From positions 62,001 through 126,000 of the forward strand of contig NZ_JBMNPX010000005.1 of the NCBI RefSeq assembly GCF_050943825.1: 64,000 nt of DNA, read 5' to 3'. Below, in pieces: positions 10,268 to 18,174 of this stretch. Under the pieces are notes generated by a model. That model did no database searches. It was given only the letters and a program-made list of their open reading frames with translations, and was not told where the DNA came from. A program made the translations under genes and the position numbers. Every line of letters begins with the position of its first letter. The first letter of the stretch is position 1. This DNA is from Pseudoflavonifractor sp050943825. GTDB taxonomy: Bacteria; Bacillota; Clostridia; Oscillospirales; Oscillospiraceae.

Positions 10268-12622
10268 TCAGCCGCACTTGGAGTATCCGCAGTTGCGGCA
10301 GGTGACGCAGCCGCCCTCATGCTCCAGCTTGCTGCCGCACTCGGGGCAGTACTTGGCCAGCTTGGCCTCGGCGGGGGTCATGTTGGGGTTCACCTGGACC
10401 TTGGCCTGGGGCGTGGGCACCTTGGCGGGCGCGGAGACCGTGGGCTGGGGCTTGCCGCCGTCATGGGTGGCCTTGATGACCTTCTCGATGGACTTGGCGA
10501 TGGCATCGGGGCAGGAGGTGACAGGCACACCGGGCTGACGCAGGCAGGAGGGGCAGCGGATGCCCTTGAGCTGCTGGATGATCTCCTTGGGGTCCATGCC
10601 GGAGCGGATGCCCACGCTCACCAGACGGGCAGTGGCCTCGCTCTGGCTGGGGCAGCCGCCAGCCCGGCCGGTGTTGGTGAACACCTCGCAGATGCCGGTC
10701 TCGTCGTAGTTGACGGTGATATACAGGTTGCCGCAGCCGATCTTCACCTTCTCAGTGAAGCCGCTGGTGACGGCGGGACGGGGACGGGGCAGGATGGTGC
10801 CGTAGGCGCTGGTCTTCATGACGCAGGCGGCGCCGTCGCAGCTGGCCTCCAGCACGGCGTCCACCATGGGATCGCCGGTGGTGTCCTTCTTCTCGGCCTT
10901 GTCCTTGCCGTCGTTGACCTTGCCGATGTTGAGCACCTGCTCGTCACGGCTGCCGTCGCGGTAGATGGTGGTGCCCTTGCAGCCCAGCTTGTAGGCCAGG
11001 GTATACACCTCGGCCACCTCTTCCTTGGTGGCGGAGTTGGGGAAGTTAACCGTCTTGCTGACGGCGTTGTCGGTGTAGGCCTGGAAGGCTGCCTGCATCT
11101 TCACGTGCCAGATGGGGGACACGTCGTGGGCACAGACGAACACCCGCTTGATGTCCTCGGGGATACCGTCCACATGGGCCAGGCTGCCCTGCTCCACGAT
11201 CTGGCGCATCAGCTCCTCGGAGTAGAGGCCACGGGAGACCAGCACGTTCTTGAGGATCTGGTTGGTCTCGATGAGGTGGGTGTTGTCCATCACGTTGCGG
11301 ATGTAGGCGTAGGCAAACACGGGCTCCACGCCGGAGGACACACCGGCGATGATGGACAGGGTGCCGGTGGGAGCAATGGTGGTGACGGTGGCGTTGCGGA
11401 TGGGCTTGCCATTGCGGTAGGTGCTCTCATCGAAGAGGGGGAAAGCGCCCCGGACCTGGGCCAGAGCCTGGCTCTCCTCGTGGCCGATGGTGTTGACCAG
11501 CTCCATGACCTCCCGGGCCATGGCCACGCCCTGGTCGCTGTTGTAGGGGATGCCCATATAAAGCAGCATATCCGCAAAGCCCATGACGCCCAGGCCGATC
11601 TTCCGGGTGGAGCGGGTCATGGCGTCAATCTCGGGCAGTGGGTACTTGTTGACCTCGATGACGTTGTCCAGGAAGTGGACGGCGGTGCGGATGGTGGCGG
11701 TGAGCTTGTCCTTGTCCAGCACCCAGCGGCCGTCCTCCTCCATCAGGTGGGTCACCAGGTTGATGGAGCCCAGGTTGCAGGCCTCATAGGGCAGGAGGGG
11801 CTGCTCGCCGCAGGGGTTGGTGGACTCGATCTCGCCCTGCTGGGGGCAGGGGTTGTCCCGGTTAAGCCGGTCCAGGAAGATGATGCCGGGCTCGCCGGTC
11901 TGCCAGGCGGAGGAGACGATTTTCTCAAAGACCTCCCGGGCGTTGAGGGCGCCGGTAACCTTGTGGGTGGCGGGGTCCACCAGCTCGTAGCTGCCGCCGT
12001 TCTCCACGGCCTGCATGAACTTCTCGGTGATGCCCACGGAGATGTTGAAGTTGGTGATCTCCTTGGTGTCGTTCTTGCAGGTGATGAAGTCCAGGATATC
12101 GGGGTGGTCCACCCGGAGGATGCCCATGTTGGCGCCCCGGCGGGTGCCGCCCTGCTTCACCGCCTCGGTGGCGGCGTTGAACACCTTCATGAAGGAGATG
12201 GGGCCGCTGGCCACGCCGCCGGTGGAGTTGACGGTGGAGCCACGGGGACGCAGGCGGGAGAAGGAGAAGCCGGTGCCGCCGCCGGACTTGTGGATGAGGG
12301 CGGCGTTCTTGATGGCGTCAAAAATCTCCTCCATGGAGTCCCCTACGGGCAGGACAAAGCAGGCGGACAGCTGGCCCAGAGGGCGGCCGGCGTTCATCAG
12401 GGTGGGGGAGTTGGGCAGGAAATCCAGCCCGGTCATCATGTCGTAGAAGCTCTGGGCGGTGGCAGCCACGTCGGCCTTGGGGTCAAAGGCGGCGTCCGCC
12501 GCCGCGATGGCGTTTGCCACCCGGTGGAACAGGTCGTCCACAGTCTCGGTGGGCTCACCCTTCTCGTCGCGGATCAGATATCGCTTCTCCAGCACGGCTC
12601 TTGCGTTCTCGGAAATCGCCAT
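10268..12622 (-). CDS. nrdJ: Adenosylcobalamin-dependent (class II) ribonucleotide reductase (784 aa)
   Basis: Makes deoxyribonucleotides without oxygen, using coenzyme B12 to create the thiyl radical. Seen in the sequence: FLPNSPTLMNAGRPLGQLSA (N-terminal active-site Cys strand), HKSGGGTGFSFSRLRPRGS, the radical-site motif NPCGEQPLLPYEACNLGS, and GGTRRGANMGILRVDHPD. The C-terminal ~150 residues hold a TSCPD-type domain (ICEVFTNTGRAGGCPSQSEA) and a zinc ribbon (CPEC...CRNC). Start chosen at the ATG with GAGAGGAAG upstream. Its own promoter lies about 115 bp upstream. No cobalamin riboswitch is visible in the short leader. Confidence 0.95.
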   Translation of the reverse strand: MAISENARAVLEKRYLIRDEKGEPTETVDDLFHRVANAIAAADAAFDPKADVAATAQSFYDMMTGLDFLPNSPTLMNAGRPLGQLSACFVLPVGDSMEEIFDAIKNAALIHKSGGGTGFSFSRLRPRGSTVNSTGGVASGPISFMKVFNAATEAVKQGGTRRGANMGILRVDHPDILDFITCKNDTKEITNFNISVGITEKFMQAVENGGSYELVDPATHKVTGALNAREVFEKIVSSAWQTGEPGIIFLDRLNRDNPCPQQGEIESTNPCGEQPLLPYEACNLGSINLVTHLMEEDGRWVLDKDKLTATIRTAVHFLDNVIEVNKYPLPEIDAMTRSTRKIGLGVMGFADMLLYMGIPYNSDQGVAMAREVMELVNTIGHEESQALAQVRGAFPLFDESTYRNGKPIRNATVTTIAPTGTLSIIAGVSSGVEPVFAYAYIRNVMDNTHLIETNQILKNVLVSRGLYSEELMRQIVEQGSLAHVDGIPEDIKRVFVCAHDVSPIWHVKMQAAFQAYTDNAVSKTVNFPNSATKEEVAEVYTLAYKLGCKGTTIYRDGSRDEQVLNIGKVNDGKDKAEKKDTTGDPMVDAVLEASCDGAACVMKTSAYGTILPRPRPAVTSGFTEKVKIGCGNLYITVNYDETGICEVFTNTGRAGGCPSQSEATARLVSVGIRSGMDPKEIIQQLKGIRCPSCLRQPGVPVTSCPDAIAKSIEKVIKATHDGGKPQPTVSAPAKVPTPQAKVQVNPNMTPAEAKLAKYCPECGSKLEHEGGCVTCRNCGYSKCG

Positions 12623-12729
12623 GTCGTTCTTCCTCTCTTCTCGGTAAGTTTATGGGCCGTGGGGCTGGGCCGCCCGCTCAGGCCAAAGCAAGACCCGCCC
12701 TCACAGTGAGGCGGGTCGGATTTGTCACG

Positions 12730-12763
12730 CAATATATTGTATCATGATGACAGCTTCTGTCAA
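12730..12763 (-). promoter_or_regulatory. nrdJ promoter with NrdR-box-like palindrome
   Basis: On the minus strand TTGACA (12763-12758) and TACAAT (12741-12736) are 16 bp apart. The perfect palindrome CAATATATTG (12730-12739) overlaps the -10 box and resembles the core of NrdR boxes, the ribonucleotide-reductase repressor sites. Only one box was found, whereas NrdR usually uses two. Confidence 0.65.
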
Positions 12764-12861
12764 CATGTTGTTCTTCCTATTCCGTGTAGAATTTTAGCCC
12801 TCATTCTTGTTGAAAAAAAGCGATTGACAGCCCCGCAGACGGACACACGGGGAATTTCGCC

Positions 12862-12890
12862 TTGACAGTATTGCCTCCCTGTCATACAAT
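12862..12890 (+). promoter_or_regulatory. metN promoter
   Basis: TTGACA (12862-12867), 17 bp, TACAAT (12885-12890). Confidence 0.8.
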
Positions 12891-13070
12891 TTAGGGTACC
12901 CATTGTCCCCATTTTCCCCATCCAGGGGGCAAAATCCGTCTTCACCAGGAGGGATGCAGTCATGCTTCATCTGGGATGCTCAGGCCGTTTTCCCTCCGGG
13001 GAGCGAATGTGAAGGGCCTCCCACCGGAGCCGGGCGGCTCCCATCTACAAAAGCGGAAGGAGACTTCACC

Positions 13071-14075
13071 GTGATAGAAATTCAGCATTTACAAAAGACC
13101 TTTCCCACGCCGGACGGCGTGTTCACCGCCCTGGAGGATGTGAGCCTCACCATCGGGGACGGCGATATCTTCGGCATTGTGGGCATGAGCGGCGCGGGTA
13201 AATCCACTCTGGTGCGCTGCATCAACCTGCTGGAGCGGCCCACCTCCGGCAATGTGATCATCGACGGAGAGGACATGACCGCCCTCTCCCCCAAGGCCCT
13301 GCGTGAAAAGCGGCGCTCCATCAGCATGATCTTCCAGCAGTTCAACCTGCTCATGCAGCGCACCTGCCTGGACAATATCTGCTTCCCCATGGAGATCGCC
13401 GGGGTGCCCAAGGCCAAGGCCCGGCTCAAGGCCAGAGAGCTGCTGGAGACCGTGGGTCTGCCCGACAAGGCCGACTCCTACCCCGCCCAGCTCTCCGGCG
13501 GCCAGAAGCAGCGCATCGCCATCGCCCGTGCCCTGGCCAGCAACCCCAAGGTGCTCCTGTGCGACGAGGCCACCTCCGCCCTGGACCCCACCACTACCCG
13601 CTCCATCCTGCGGCTGATTCAGGACATCAACAAGCGGCTGGGCATTACGGTCATCGTCATCACCCACGAGATGGCGGTGGTGGAGGAGATCTGCTCCCAT
13701 GTGGCGGTGCTGGAGCACGGCCACGTGATGGAGACCGGTACAGTGGAGGAGGTCTTCTCCAACCCCAAGAGCGAGGCCGGCCGGCGGCTGGTGTTCCCCG
13801 ACGGGGTGGCCCTGGAGCAGTTCCCCGTGGCCAAGGTGGTGCGGGTGGTGTTCAACGGCGGCTCCTCCTACGAGCCCCTCATCTCCTCCCTGGCCATCGA
13901 CTGCGGCGTGAAGGTAAACATCCTGGGCGCCGACACCCGGAACATCGACGGCAAGGCCTTCGGCTCCATGCTGCTGGGCCTGCCCCAGGACAGCGCCGAG
14001 GCAGCCAAGGCCATGAACTATCTGAAAAGCCAGCGTGACGTCACCGTAGAGGAGGTGCAGGACTACCATGGATGA
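13071..14075 (+). CDS. metN: Methionine ABC transporter ATP-binding protein MetN (334 aa)
   Basis: ATPase of the MetNIQ methionine importer. Walker A GMSGAGKSTL, ABC signature LSGGQKQR, Walker B VLLCDEATSALDP and the switch His in VIVITHEM are all present. The C-terminal ~80 residues form the NIL (ACT-like) domain, which in the E. coli protein binds methionine and inhibits transport. The open frame extends to 12903, but AAGGAG at 13056-13061 points to GTG 13071, where similarity to the family begins (VIEIQHLQKTF). The last 8 bp overlap metI. Confidence 0.94.
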   Translation: MIEIQHLQKTFPTPDGVFTALEDVSLTIGDGDIFGIVGMSGAGKSTLVRCINLLERPTSGNVIIDGEDMTALSPKALREKRRSISMIFQQFNLLMQRTCLDNICFPMEIAGVPKAKARLKARELLETVGLPDKADSYPAQLSGGQKQRIAIARALASNPKVLLCDEATSALDPTTTRSILRLIQDINKRLGITVIVITHEMAVVEEICSHVAVLEHGHVMETGTVEEVFSNPKSEAGRRLVFPDGVALEQFPVAKVVRVVFNGGSSYEPLISSLAIDCGVKVNILGADTRNIDGKAFGSMLLGLPQDSAEAAKAMNYLKSQRDVTVEEVQDYHG

Positions 14076-14799
14076 ATTTATCGCAGATCTGCAGGCAGCC
14101 CTCTCCAGCCCCGCCATGTGGGAGGAGTTCCGGGCCGGTACCTGGGAGACCCTATACTCCACCGTCATCTCCACCTTTTTCGCCTGCGTCCTGGGAATGA
14201 TCCTGGGCGTACTGCTGGTGGTGGGTGAGAAGGATGGCATCCGCCCCCTGCCCTCTCCTGTGATGCGGGTGCTCAATTTTGTCATCAATATTCTCCGCTC
14301 CGTGCCCTTCCTTATCCTGATGCTGATGGTGCTCCCCCTGAGCAAGGTGCTGCTGGGTACCCGCATCGGCACCCTGGCCTCCATCCCGCCCCTCATCATC
14401 GCCGCTGCCCCCTTTGTGGCCCGGCTGGTGGAGACCTCCCTGCACGAGGTGGACAAGGGCGTCATTGAGGCGGCCCAGTCCATGGGCTGCTCCCCCTTCC
14501 AGATTATCTGGAAGGTCATTCTGCCCGAGAGCAAGCCCTCCCTCATCTCCGGCGCCACCACCGCCTTTATCACCATCCTCAGCTACGGCGCTATGGCGGG
14601 TGCCATCGGCGGCGGTGGCCTGGGCAAGATCGCCATCAACTACGGTTACAACAAGTACAACCCGGCCGTCATGCTCATCGCGGTCATCTTCATCGTCATT
14701 CTGGTGCAGATCTTCCAGTCCCTGGGCACCTGGCTGGCGGTCCGCAGCGACAAGCGGCTCACCCGCACCCGCCGCAGAAAGAAGCTCAAGAGCAAGTAA
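14068..14799 (+). CDS. metI: Methionine ABC transporter permease MetI (243 aa)
   Basis: Membrane subunit of MetNIQ with five predicted helices. The EAA loop that docks on MetN is visible as EAAQSMGCSPFQIIWKVILP, and the N-terminal part has the usual ETLYSTVISTFFACVLGMIL. Slightly longer than typical (about 215-225) because of a C-terminal basic tail rich in Arg/Lys. Overlaps metN by 8 bp, indicating translational coupling. Followed by a terminator, so metQ is transcribed separately under its own T-box. Confidence 0.94.
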   Translation: MDEFIADLQAALSSPAMWEEFRAGTWETLYSTVISTFFACVLGMILGVLLVVGEKDGIRPLPSPVMRVLNFVINILRSVPFLILMLMVLPLSKVLLGTRIGTLASIPPLIIAAAPFVARLVETSLHEVDKGVIEAAQSMGCSPFQIIWKVILPESKPSLISGATTAFITILSYGAMAGAIGGGGLGKIAINYGYNKYNPAVMLIAVIFIVILVQIFQSLGTWLAVRSDKRLTRTRRRKKLKSK

Positions 14800-14816
14800 C
14801 CCATACTGTGCCTTCC

Positions 14817-14856
14817 GGCAGGCCGCTCTCACAGGGCGGCCTGCCTTGTTTTGTTT
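14817..14856 (+). terminator. Terminator after metNI
   Basis: GGCAGGCCGC (14817-14826) pairs with GCGGCCTGCC (14836-14845), followed by a T-rich stretch. Confidence 0.8.
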
Positions 14857-14956
14857 TTCACAAACTTTGGACATTTTTTGTCTGAATCCACGTTTTTTCT
14901 CTCCTTCCTCTGGCTTGCCAAAACTTTTTCATCGTTCTTTTGTTTAAAATGTACAA

Positions 14957-14985
14957 TTGACTTTCCCGTTGGCGGGGTATACACT
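14957..14985 (+). promoter_or_regulatory. Promoter of the metQ T-box transcript
   Basis: TTGACT (14957-14962), 17 bp, TACACT (14980-14985). A TATACA at 14978 is an alternative -10 box. Confidence 0.7.
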
Positions 14986-14992
14986 AGTCCCA

Positions 14993-15295
14993 AGTTCCAA
15001 GACAACTGAACAGGCTTACCCAAAGGCAAGGAAGAGAAGAGTAAGCTGGGAGATACGTCACAGAGAGCCCGGATTGGTGGAAACGGGTACGGAAGGCCTG
15101 GCCGAACATGGTCTCGGAGCCGCGCACCGAGTGTATCTGCATTAGGCTGCGACGGGAGCGCCCGTAACAGCGCAGGAGTATCGGAGTTTCTCCCGTACTT
15201 CATAAGGCCCGTATCCGTGAGGAGCGGGTGAAGCAAGGTGGTACCACGAAGCCAAAGGCTCTCGTCCTTGATGATGCATCAAGGGCGTTTTTTTG
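14993..15295 (+). ncRNA. T-box leader, methionine-specific (specifier ATG)
   Basis: A complete T-box element. The Stem I signature AGAGAGCCCGGATTGGTGG starts at 15063, and the specifier loop GAACATGGTCTC puts the codon ATG at 15108-15110, so the reader is tRNA-Met. The T-box sequence AAGGTGGTACCACG is at 15235-15248; its TGGT bulge is complementary to an ACCA tRNA end. It ends in a terminator, CCTTGATG (15266-15273) with CATCAAGG (15277-15284) and a T run. Uncharged tRNA-Met should stabilise the antiterminator and switch on metQ. Confidence 0.95.
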
Positions 15296-15383
15296 TACCC
15301 TGAATCGATGTCGGCTGCTCCGGCGGTACCCCGGAACAGTTTACATAATCCTAATCAATCCAACAGAAAAGGAGAAATACATC

Positions 15384-16253
15384 ATGAAGAAGCTCACCTC
15401 TCTGCTCCTCACCGGCGCGCTGGCTCTGGGTCTGCTGGCCGGCTGCTCCAGTTCCACCGGCGGCGACACCGGCACCCCCCAGTCCTCCTCCCCTGCCCAG
15501 CCCTCTGCGTCCAGCTCTCTGGAGGGCACCACCATCACTGTGGCCGCCTCCCCCACGCCCCACGCCGAGATTCTGGCCGTGGCCAAGGAGGTCCTGGCCG
15601 AGCAGGGCATCACCCTGGAGATCAAGGAGTTCACCGACTACATCCAGCCCAACCTGGCCACCGAGGAGGGCGAGGTGGATGCCAACTACTTCCAGCACAT
15701 CACCTATCTGAACAACTTTAACGAGGAGAACGGCACCCACCTGGTGAGCGCCGCTGAGATCCACTACGAGCCCTTCGGCATCTATGCCGGCACCACCGCC
15801 TCCCTGGCCGACCTGCCCGACGGCGCCAAGATTGGCGTGCCCAGTGACCCCTCCAACGAGGGCCGCGCCCTGCTCCTGCTCCAGCAGGAGGGCCTCATCA
15901 CCCTGAAGGAGGGCGTGGGCCTGACCGCCACCAAGCTGGACATCGCCGAGAACCCCAAGAACCTGCAGATTGAGGAGCTGGAGGCCGCCCAGCTGCCCCG
16001 CTCTCTGGACAGCCTGGATCTGGCCGTCATCAACGGCAACTATGCCCTCCAGGCTGGCCTGAACGCCTCCGAGGCCCTGGCCATTGAGTCTACCGACGGC
16101 GAGGCCACCCAGGCCTATGTGAACGTGCTGGCCGTCAAGGAGGGCCGTGAGAACGACCCCGCCATCCAGGCTCTGGTGGAGGCGCTCAAGTCCGATGAGG
16201 TCAAGGCCTTCATGGAGGAGACCTGGCCCAACGCCGTTGTTCCTATGTTCTGA
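15384..16253 (+). CDS. metQ: Methionine-binding lipoprotein MetQ (289 aa)
   Basis: Substrate-binding subunit of the methionine importer, NlpA family. The lipoprotein signal peptide ends in LLAGC at residue ~23, so the mature protein is lipid-anchored outside the membrane, followed by a Ser/Pro/Thr linker. Family motifs: VAASPTPHAEIL, LEIKEFTDYIQPN, DANYFQHITYLNNFN and the C-terminal FMEETWPNAVVPMF. The frame opens at 15228 within the T-box, but AAAAGGAG precedes ATG 15384. Separate T-box control of the binding protein lets methionine starvation raise capture capacity independently of metNI. Confidence 0.95.
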   Translation: MKKLTSLLLTGALALGLLAGCSSSTGGDTGTPQSSSPAQPSASSSLEGTTITVAASPTPHAEILAVAKEVLAEQGITLEIKEFTDYIQPNLATEEGEVDANYFQHITYLNNFNEENGTHLVSAAEIHYEPFGIYAGTTASLADLPDGAKIGVPSDPSNEGRALLLLQQEGLITLKEGVGLTATKLDIAENPKNLQIEELEAAQLPRSLDSLDLAVINGNYALQAGLNASEALAIESTDGEATQAYVNVLAVKEGRENDPAIQALVEALKSDEVKAFMEETWPNAVVPMF

Positions 16254-16256
16254 TGG

Positions 16257-16285
16257 TTGACAACCTGTTGTCTCTCTGCTAAAAT
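16257..16285 (+). promoter_or_regulatory. cysK promoter with overlapping palindrome
   Basis: TTGACA (16257-16262), 17 bp, TAAAAT (16280-16285). The palindrome GACAAC-CT-GTTGTC (16259-16272) overlaps the -35 box and is a candidate operator. Confidence 0.75.
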
Positions 16286-16290
16286 GATGG

Positions 16291-16320
16291 AAAATGTCCC
16301 GGCAGGGCCGGGACATTTTC
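16291..16320 (+). terminator. Terminator of metQ / 5' hairpin of the cysK transcript
   Basis: A 13-bp perfect stem (16291-16303 with 16307-16319), 3-base loop, ending in TTTT. It lies just downstream of the predicted cysK start of transcription, so it may end metQ transcripts and cap the 5' end of cysK mRNA. Confidence 0.75.
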
Positions 16321-16365
16321 TCAAATTAATTTCATAGTATTCATACTGAATAAGGAGGAAATAAA

Positions 16366-17301
16366 ATGAAGATCGCCCACTCCCTCATGGACCTCATCGG
16401 CAACACCCCCCTGCTCCGCCTGGAGCGGTACGAGGCCGCCAATCAACTGTCCGCCGCTCTGCTGGCCAAGCTGGAGTGCTTCAATCCCCTTTCCTCCGCC
16501 AAGGACCGGGCCGCCAAGTACATGATTGAGGACGCGGAGGCCAGGGGCCTGCTCAAGCCGGGTACTATCATCGTGGAGCCCACCAGCGGCAACACCGGCG
16601 TGGGCCTGAGCTATATCGCCGCCATCAAGGGTTACCAGGTCATCCTCACCATGCCCGAGACCATGAGCCTGGAGCGGCGGAACCTGCTCTCCGCACTGGG
16701 TGCCAAGCTGGAGCTGACTCCCGGCGCCCAGGGTATGAAGGGCGCCATCGCCAAGGCGGAGGAGCTGCTGCGCACCCTGCCCTCTGCCTGGATGCCCGGC
16801 CAGTTCGACAATCCGGCCAACGCCACCGCCCACTACGAGACCACCGGTCCCGAGATCTGGCGGGACACCGACGGCAAGGTGGACATGCTGGTGGCGGGCG
16901 TGGGCTCCGGCGGCACCGTCACCGGCGCCGGCCGCTACCTGAAGGAGCAGAACCCCGCCATTGAGGTCATTGCCGTGGAGCCCGCCGAGTCCCCGGTGCT
17001 CTCCGGCGGTCAGGCCGGTCCCCACAAGATCCAGGGCATCGGCGCTGGCTTTGTGCCCGCCGTGCTGGACCGCTCCGTGGTGGACCGGGTCATCCCCGTC
17101 CCTGGCGCGGACGCCTTTGCCGCCAGCCGGGCCCTGGCCCAGACCGAGGGCGTGCTGGTGGGTATCTCCTCCGGCGCGGCCCTGTCCGCCGCCGCTTCCC
17201 TGGCCAAGGAGGAGGCCTACCGGGGCAAGAACATCGTGGTGGTGCTCCCCGACACCGGTGAGCGCTACCTGTCCACCGGCCTGTTCCAGAAGAGTGAGTA
17301 A
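16366..17301 (+). CDS. cysK: Cysteine synthase A (O-acetylserine sulfhydrylase, 311 aa)
   Basis: PLP enzyme that makes cysteine from O-acetylserine and sulfide. The PLP lysine is in NPLSSAKDRAAKYM (family usually NPxxSVKDR; here SSAKDR), the substrate loop is PTSGNTGVGLSYIAA, the phosphate loop GSGGTVTGAG, and the C-terminal serine is in ISSGAALSAA. Family hallmark MPETMSLERR is present. Length is normal. Strong RBS AAGGAGG before the ATG. It has its own promoter in the metQ-cysK gap and is followed by a bidirectional terminator. Confidence 0.94.
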   Translation: MKIAHSLMDLIGNTPLLRLERYEAANQLSAALLAKLECFNPLSSAKDRAAKYMIEDAEARGLLKPGTIIVEPTSGNTGVGLSYIAAIKGYQVILTMPETMSLERRNLLSALGAKLELTPGAQGMKGAIAKAEELLRTLPSAWMPGQFDNPANATAHYETTGPEIWRDTDGKVDMLVAGVGSGGTVTGAGRYLKEQNPAIEVIAVEPAESPVLSGGQAGPHKIQGIGAGFVPAVLDRSVVDRVIPVPGADAFAASRALAQTEGVLVGISSGAALSAAASLAKEEAYRGKNIVVVLPDTGERYLSTGLFQKSE

Positions 17302-17303
17302 AT

Positions 17304-17343
17304 AAAAGGAGCTGTCTGCCATCCCGGCAGACAGCTCCTTTTT
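17304..17343. terminator. Bidirectional terminator between cysK and the NTPase gene
   Basis: Perfect 13-bp stem (17308-17320 with 17326-17338), extended by AAAA upstream and TTTTT downstream. Confidence 0.92.
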
Positions 17344-17347
17344 ATTT

Positions 17348-17851
17348 TTACCTCAGCTTTGCCAGAATCAGGCCCGGCAGGGCGTCCCGGTTGTCCTCGG
17401 TTACGGTGATAAGTTCCACATTGGGGTGGTCGGCAATAGACCTGGTCCAGCCCGGGAAGCCCTCCCTTACCACGCCCAGCACCGGCGTGTCTCCCTCCAG
17501 CTTCTCCAGAGCCGCCTGCTGGAAGGCCAGGGCATCCCGCTCCAGGCGGCCGCACTCGTCCATCACCCACAGCATGGGCGTCCCGGTCAGGCAGGCGGTG
17601 CCCAAGGCGTCAAACCGGCCTGGAATGGCCTCCGGCGCACAGCCGTTGAAAAACTTCACCACCGCATGGTCTTGGTCGTACCGGGCGGGCTCCGCCGCGC
17701 TCCACAGGTAGAGCAGCCGCTCCGGACAGGCCCGGTCGGGGCCGAAGCCGGTACGAAAGCCCCCTACTGCCCCGCTCCACGCCTCCAGCACCCGGGTAAT
17801 GACCGTGCTCTTACCGCACTGGACCGAGCCGGTTAGAAAAATATGTCTCAT
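17348..17851 (-). CDS. THEP1-like nucleoside-triphosphatase (167 aa)
   Basis: Small P-loop NTPase of the NTPase_1/THEP1 group (COG1618-like). Walker A is GSVQCGKST close to the N-terminus and a Walker-B-like segment is MLWVMDECGRLE. The C-terminal part (PNVELITVTEDNRDALP) matches the family pattern. Characterised relatives hydrolyse NTPs, but their cellular role is unknown. The frame extends upstream to 17932, but GGAGG precedes ATG 17851. It is divergent from the Fec-type transporter, with overlapping regulatory regions; a link to molybdenum or tungsten handling is only a guess. Confidence 0.75.
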   Translation of the reverse strand: MRHIFLTGSVQCGKSTVITRVLEAWSGAVGGFRTGFGPDRACPERLLYLWSAAEPARYDQDHAVVKFFNGCAPEAIPGRFDALGTACLTGTPMLWVMDECGRLERDALAFQQAALEKLEGDTPVLGVVREGFPGWTRSIADHPNVELITVTEDNRDALPGLILAKLR

Positions 17852-17868
17852 GCAAACCTCCAAAAACA

Positions 17869-17897
17869 TTGACAACCAACCGCAAAAATAGTATGCT
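17869..17897 (+). promoter_or_regulatory. Promoter of the riboswitch-transporter transcript
   Basis: TTGACA (17869-17874), 17 bp, TATGCT (17892-17897). Predicted start of transcription is near 17904, giving a leader of ~315 bases. Confidence 0.82.
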
Positions 17898-17979
17898 TTT
17901 GACAATAGGCCTGTGGGACACCCTGTCCCCACTGTCTTTCATCTGGTATCATACTCCGGTTTTTTCCACAATTCAATAT

Positions 17980-18120
17980 TCTCCGAGCCCCTGCGCCTAA
18001 GGCTTTGCTATGGCGCCCGGGCCGTGGACGTCCCTATGGCGTCCTTTCAGGGTCTGCGCTGGAAACGGACAGGCCTTCCGTGTTTGAGAAGGAGAGGTTT
18101 TTTCAGGCTGTACCGCTGTA
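17980..18120 (+). ncRNA. Probable molybdenum/tungsten-cofactor (Moco/Tuco-type) riboswitch aptamer
   Basis: The leader contains conserved-looking blocks in the order of the Moco RNA motif: CTGCGCC (17991-17997) pairing with GGCGC (18012-18016), GGCCGTG (18020-18026), a short stem GGACG/CGTCC (18026-18030 with 18040-18044), CAGGG (18048-18052) and CTGGAAA (18059-18065). Compared with my recollection of the E. coli moaA leader, the stem between CAGGG and CTGGAAA (P3) is absent, as described for the tungsten-cofactor variants. A terminator follows within 30 bases. The motif assignment is from memory and needs a covariance search. Confidence 0.55.
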
Positions 18121-18146
18121 TGCGCGGTATGGTTTGATTGTTGTTG

Positions 18147-18174
18147 CCTCCGTCCTCTCGACGGAGGTTTTTTT
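18147..18174 (+). terminator. Riboswitch-associated intrinsic terminator
   Basis: CCTCCGTC (18147-18154), 5-base loop, GACGGAGG (18160-18167), then seven T. It lies in the leader, 45 bp before the transporter start codon, as expected of a transcriptional OFF switch. Confidence 0.88.

Larger units (their letters stand above)
12623..13070. other. Divergent regulatory region between nrdJ (-) and metN (+)
   Basis: About 450 bp without a recognised gene. It holds the nrdJ promoter with an overlapping palindrome, an nrdJ leader hairpin (12692-12717), the metN promoter and a ~170-base metN leader. No SAM riboswitch or T-box could be recognised in the metN leader. It includes a possible 16-residue leader ORF (12962-13012) with AGGAGGG eight bases upstream. 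Confidence 0.6.

Noticed and set aside
10226..12709. Long plus-strand ORF (827 codons) opposite nrdJ
   Set aside because: Low-complexity Gly/Ala/Val/His/Leu protein, typical antisense shadow of a G+C-rich gene; nrdJ has clear family motifs.
12623..12735. Cobalamin riboswitch before the B12-dependent nrdJ
   Set aside because: The leader is ~110 bases, too short, and lacks a B12-box; only one hairpin is present.
12891..13070. SAM riboswitch or T-box in the metN leader
   Set aside because: None of the conserved SAM-I or T-box blocks could be found in this leader.
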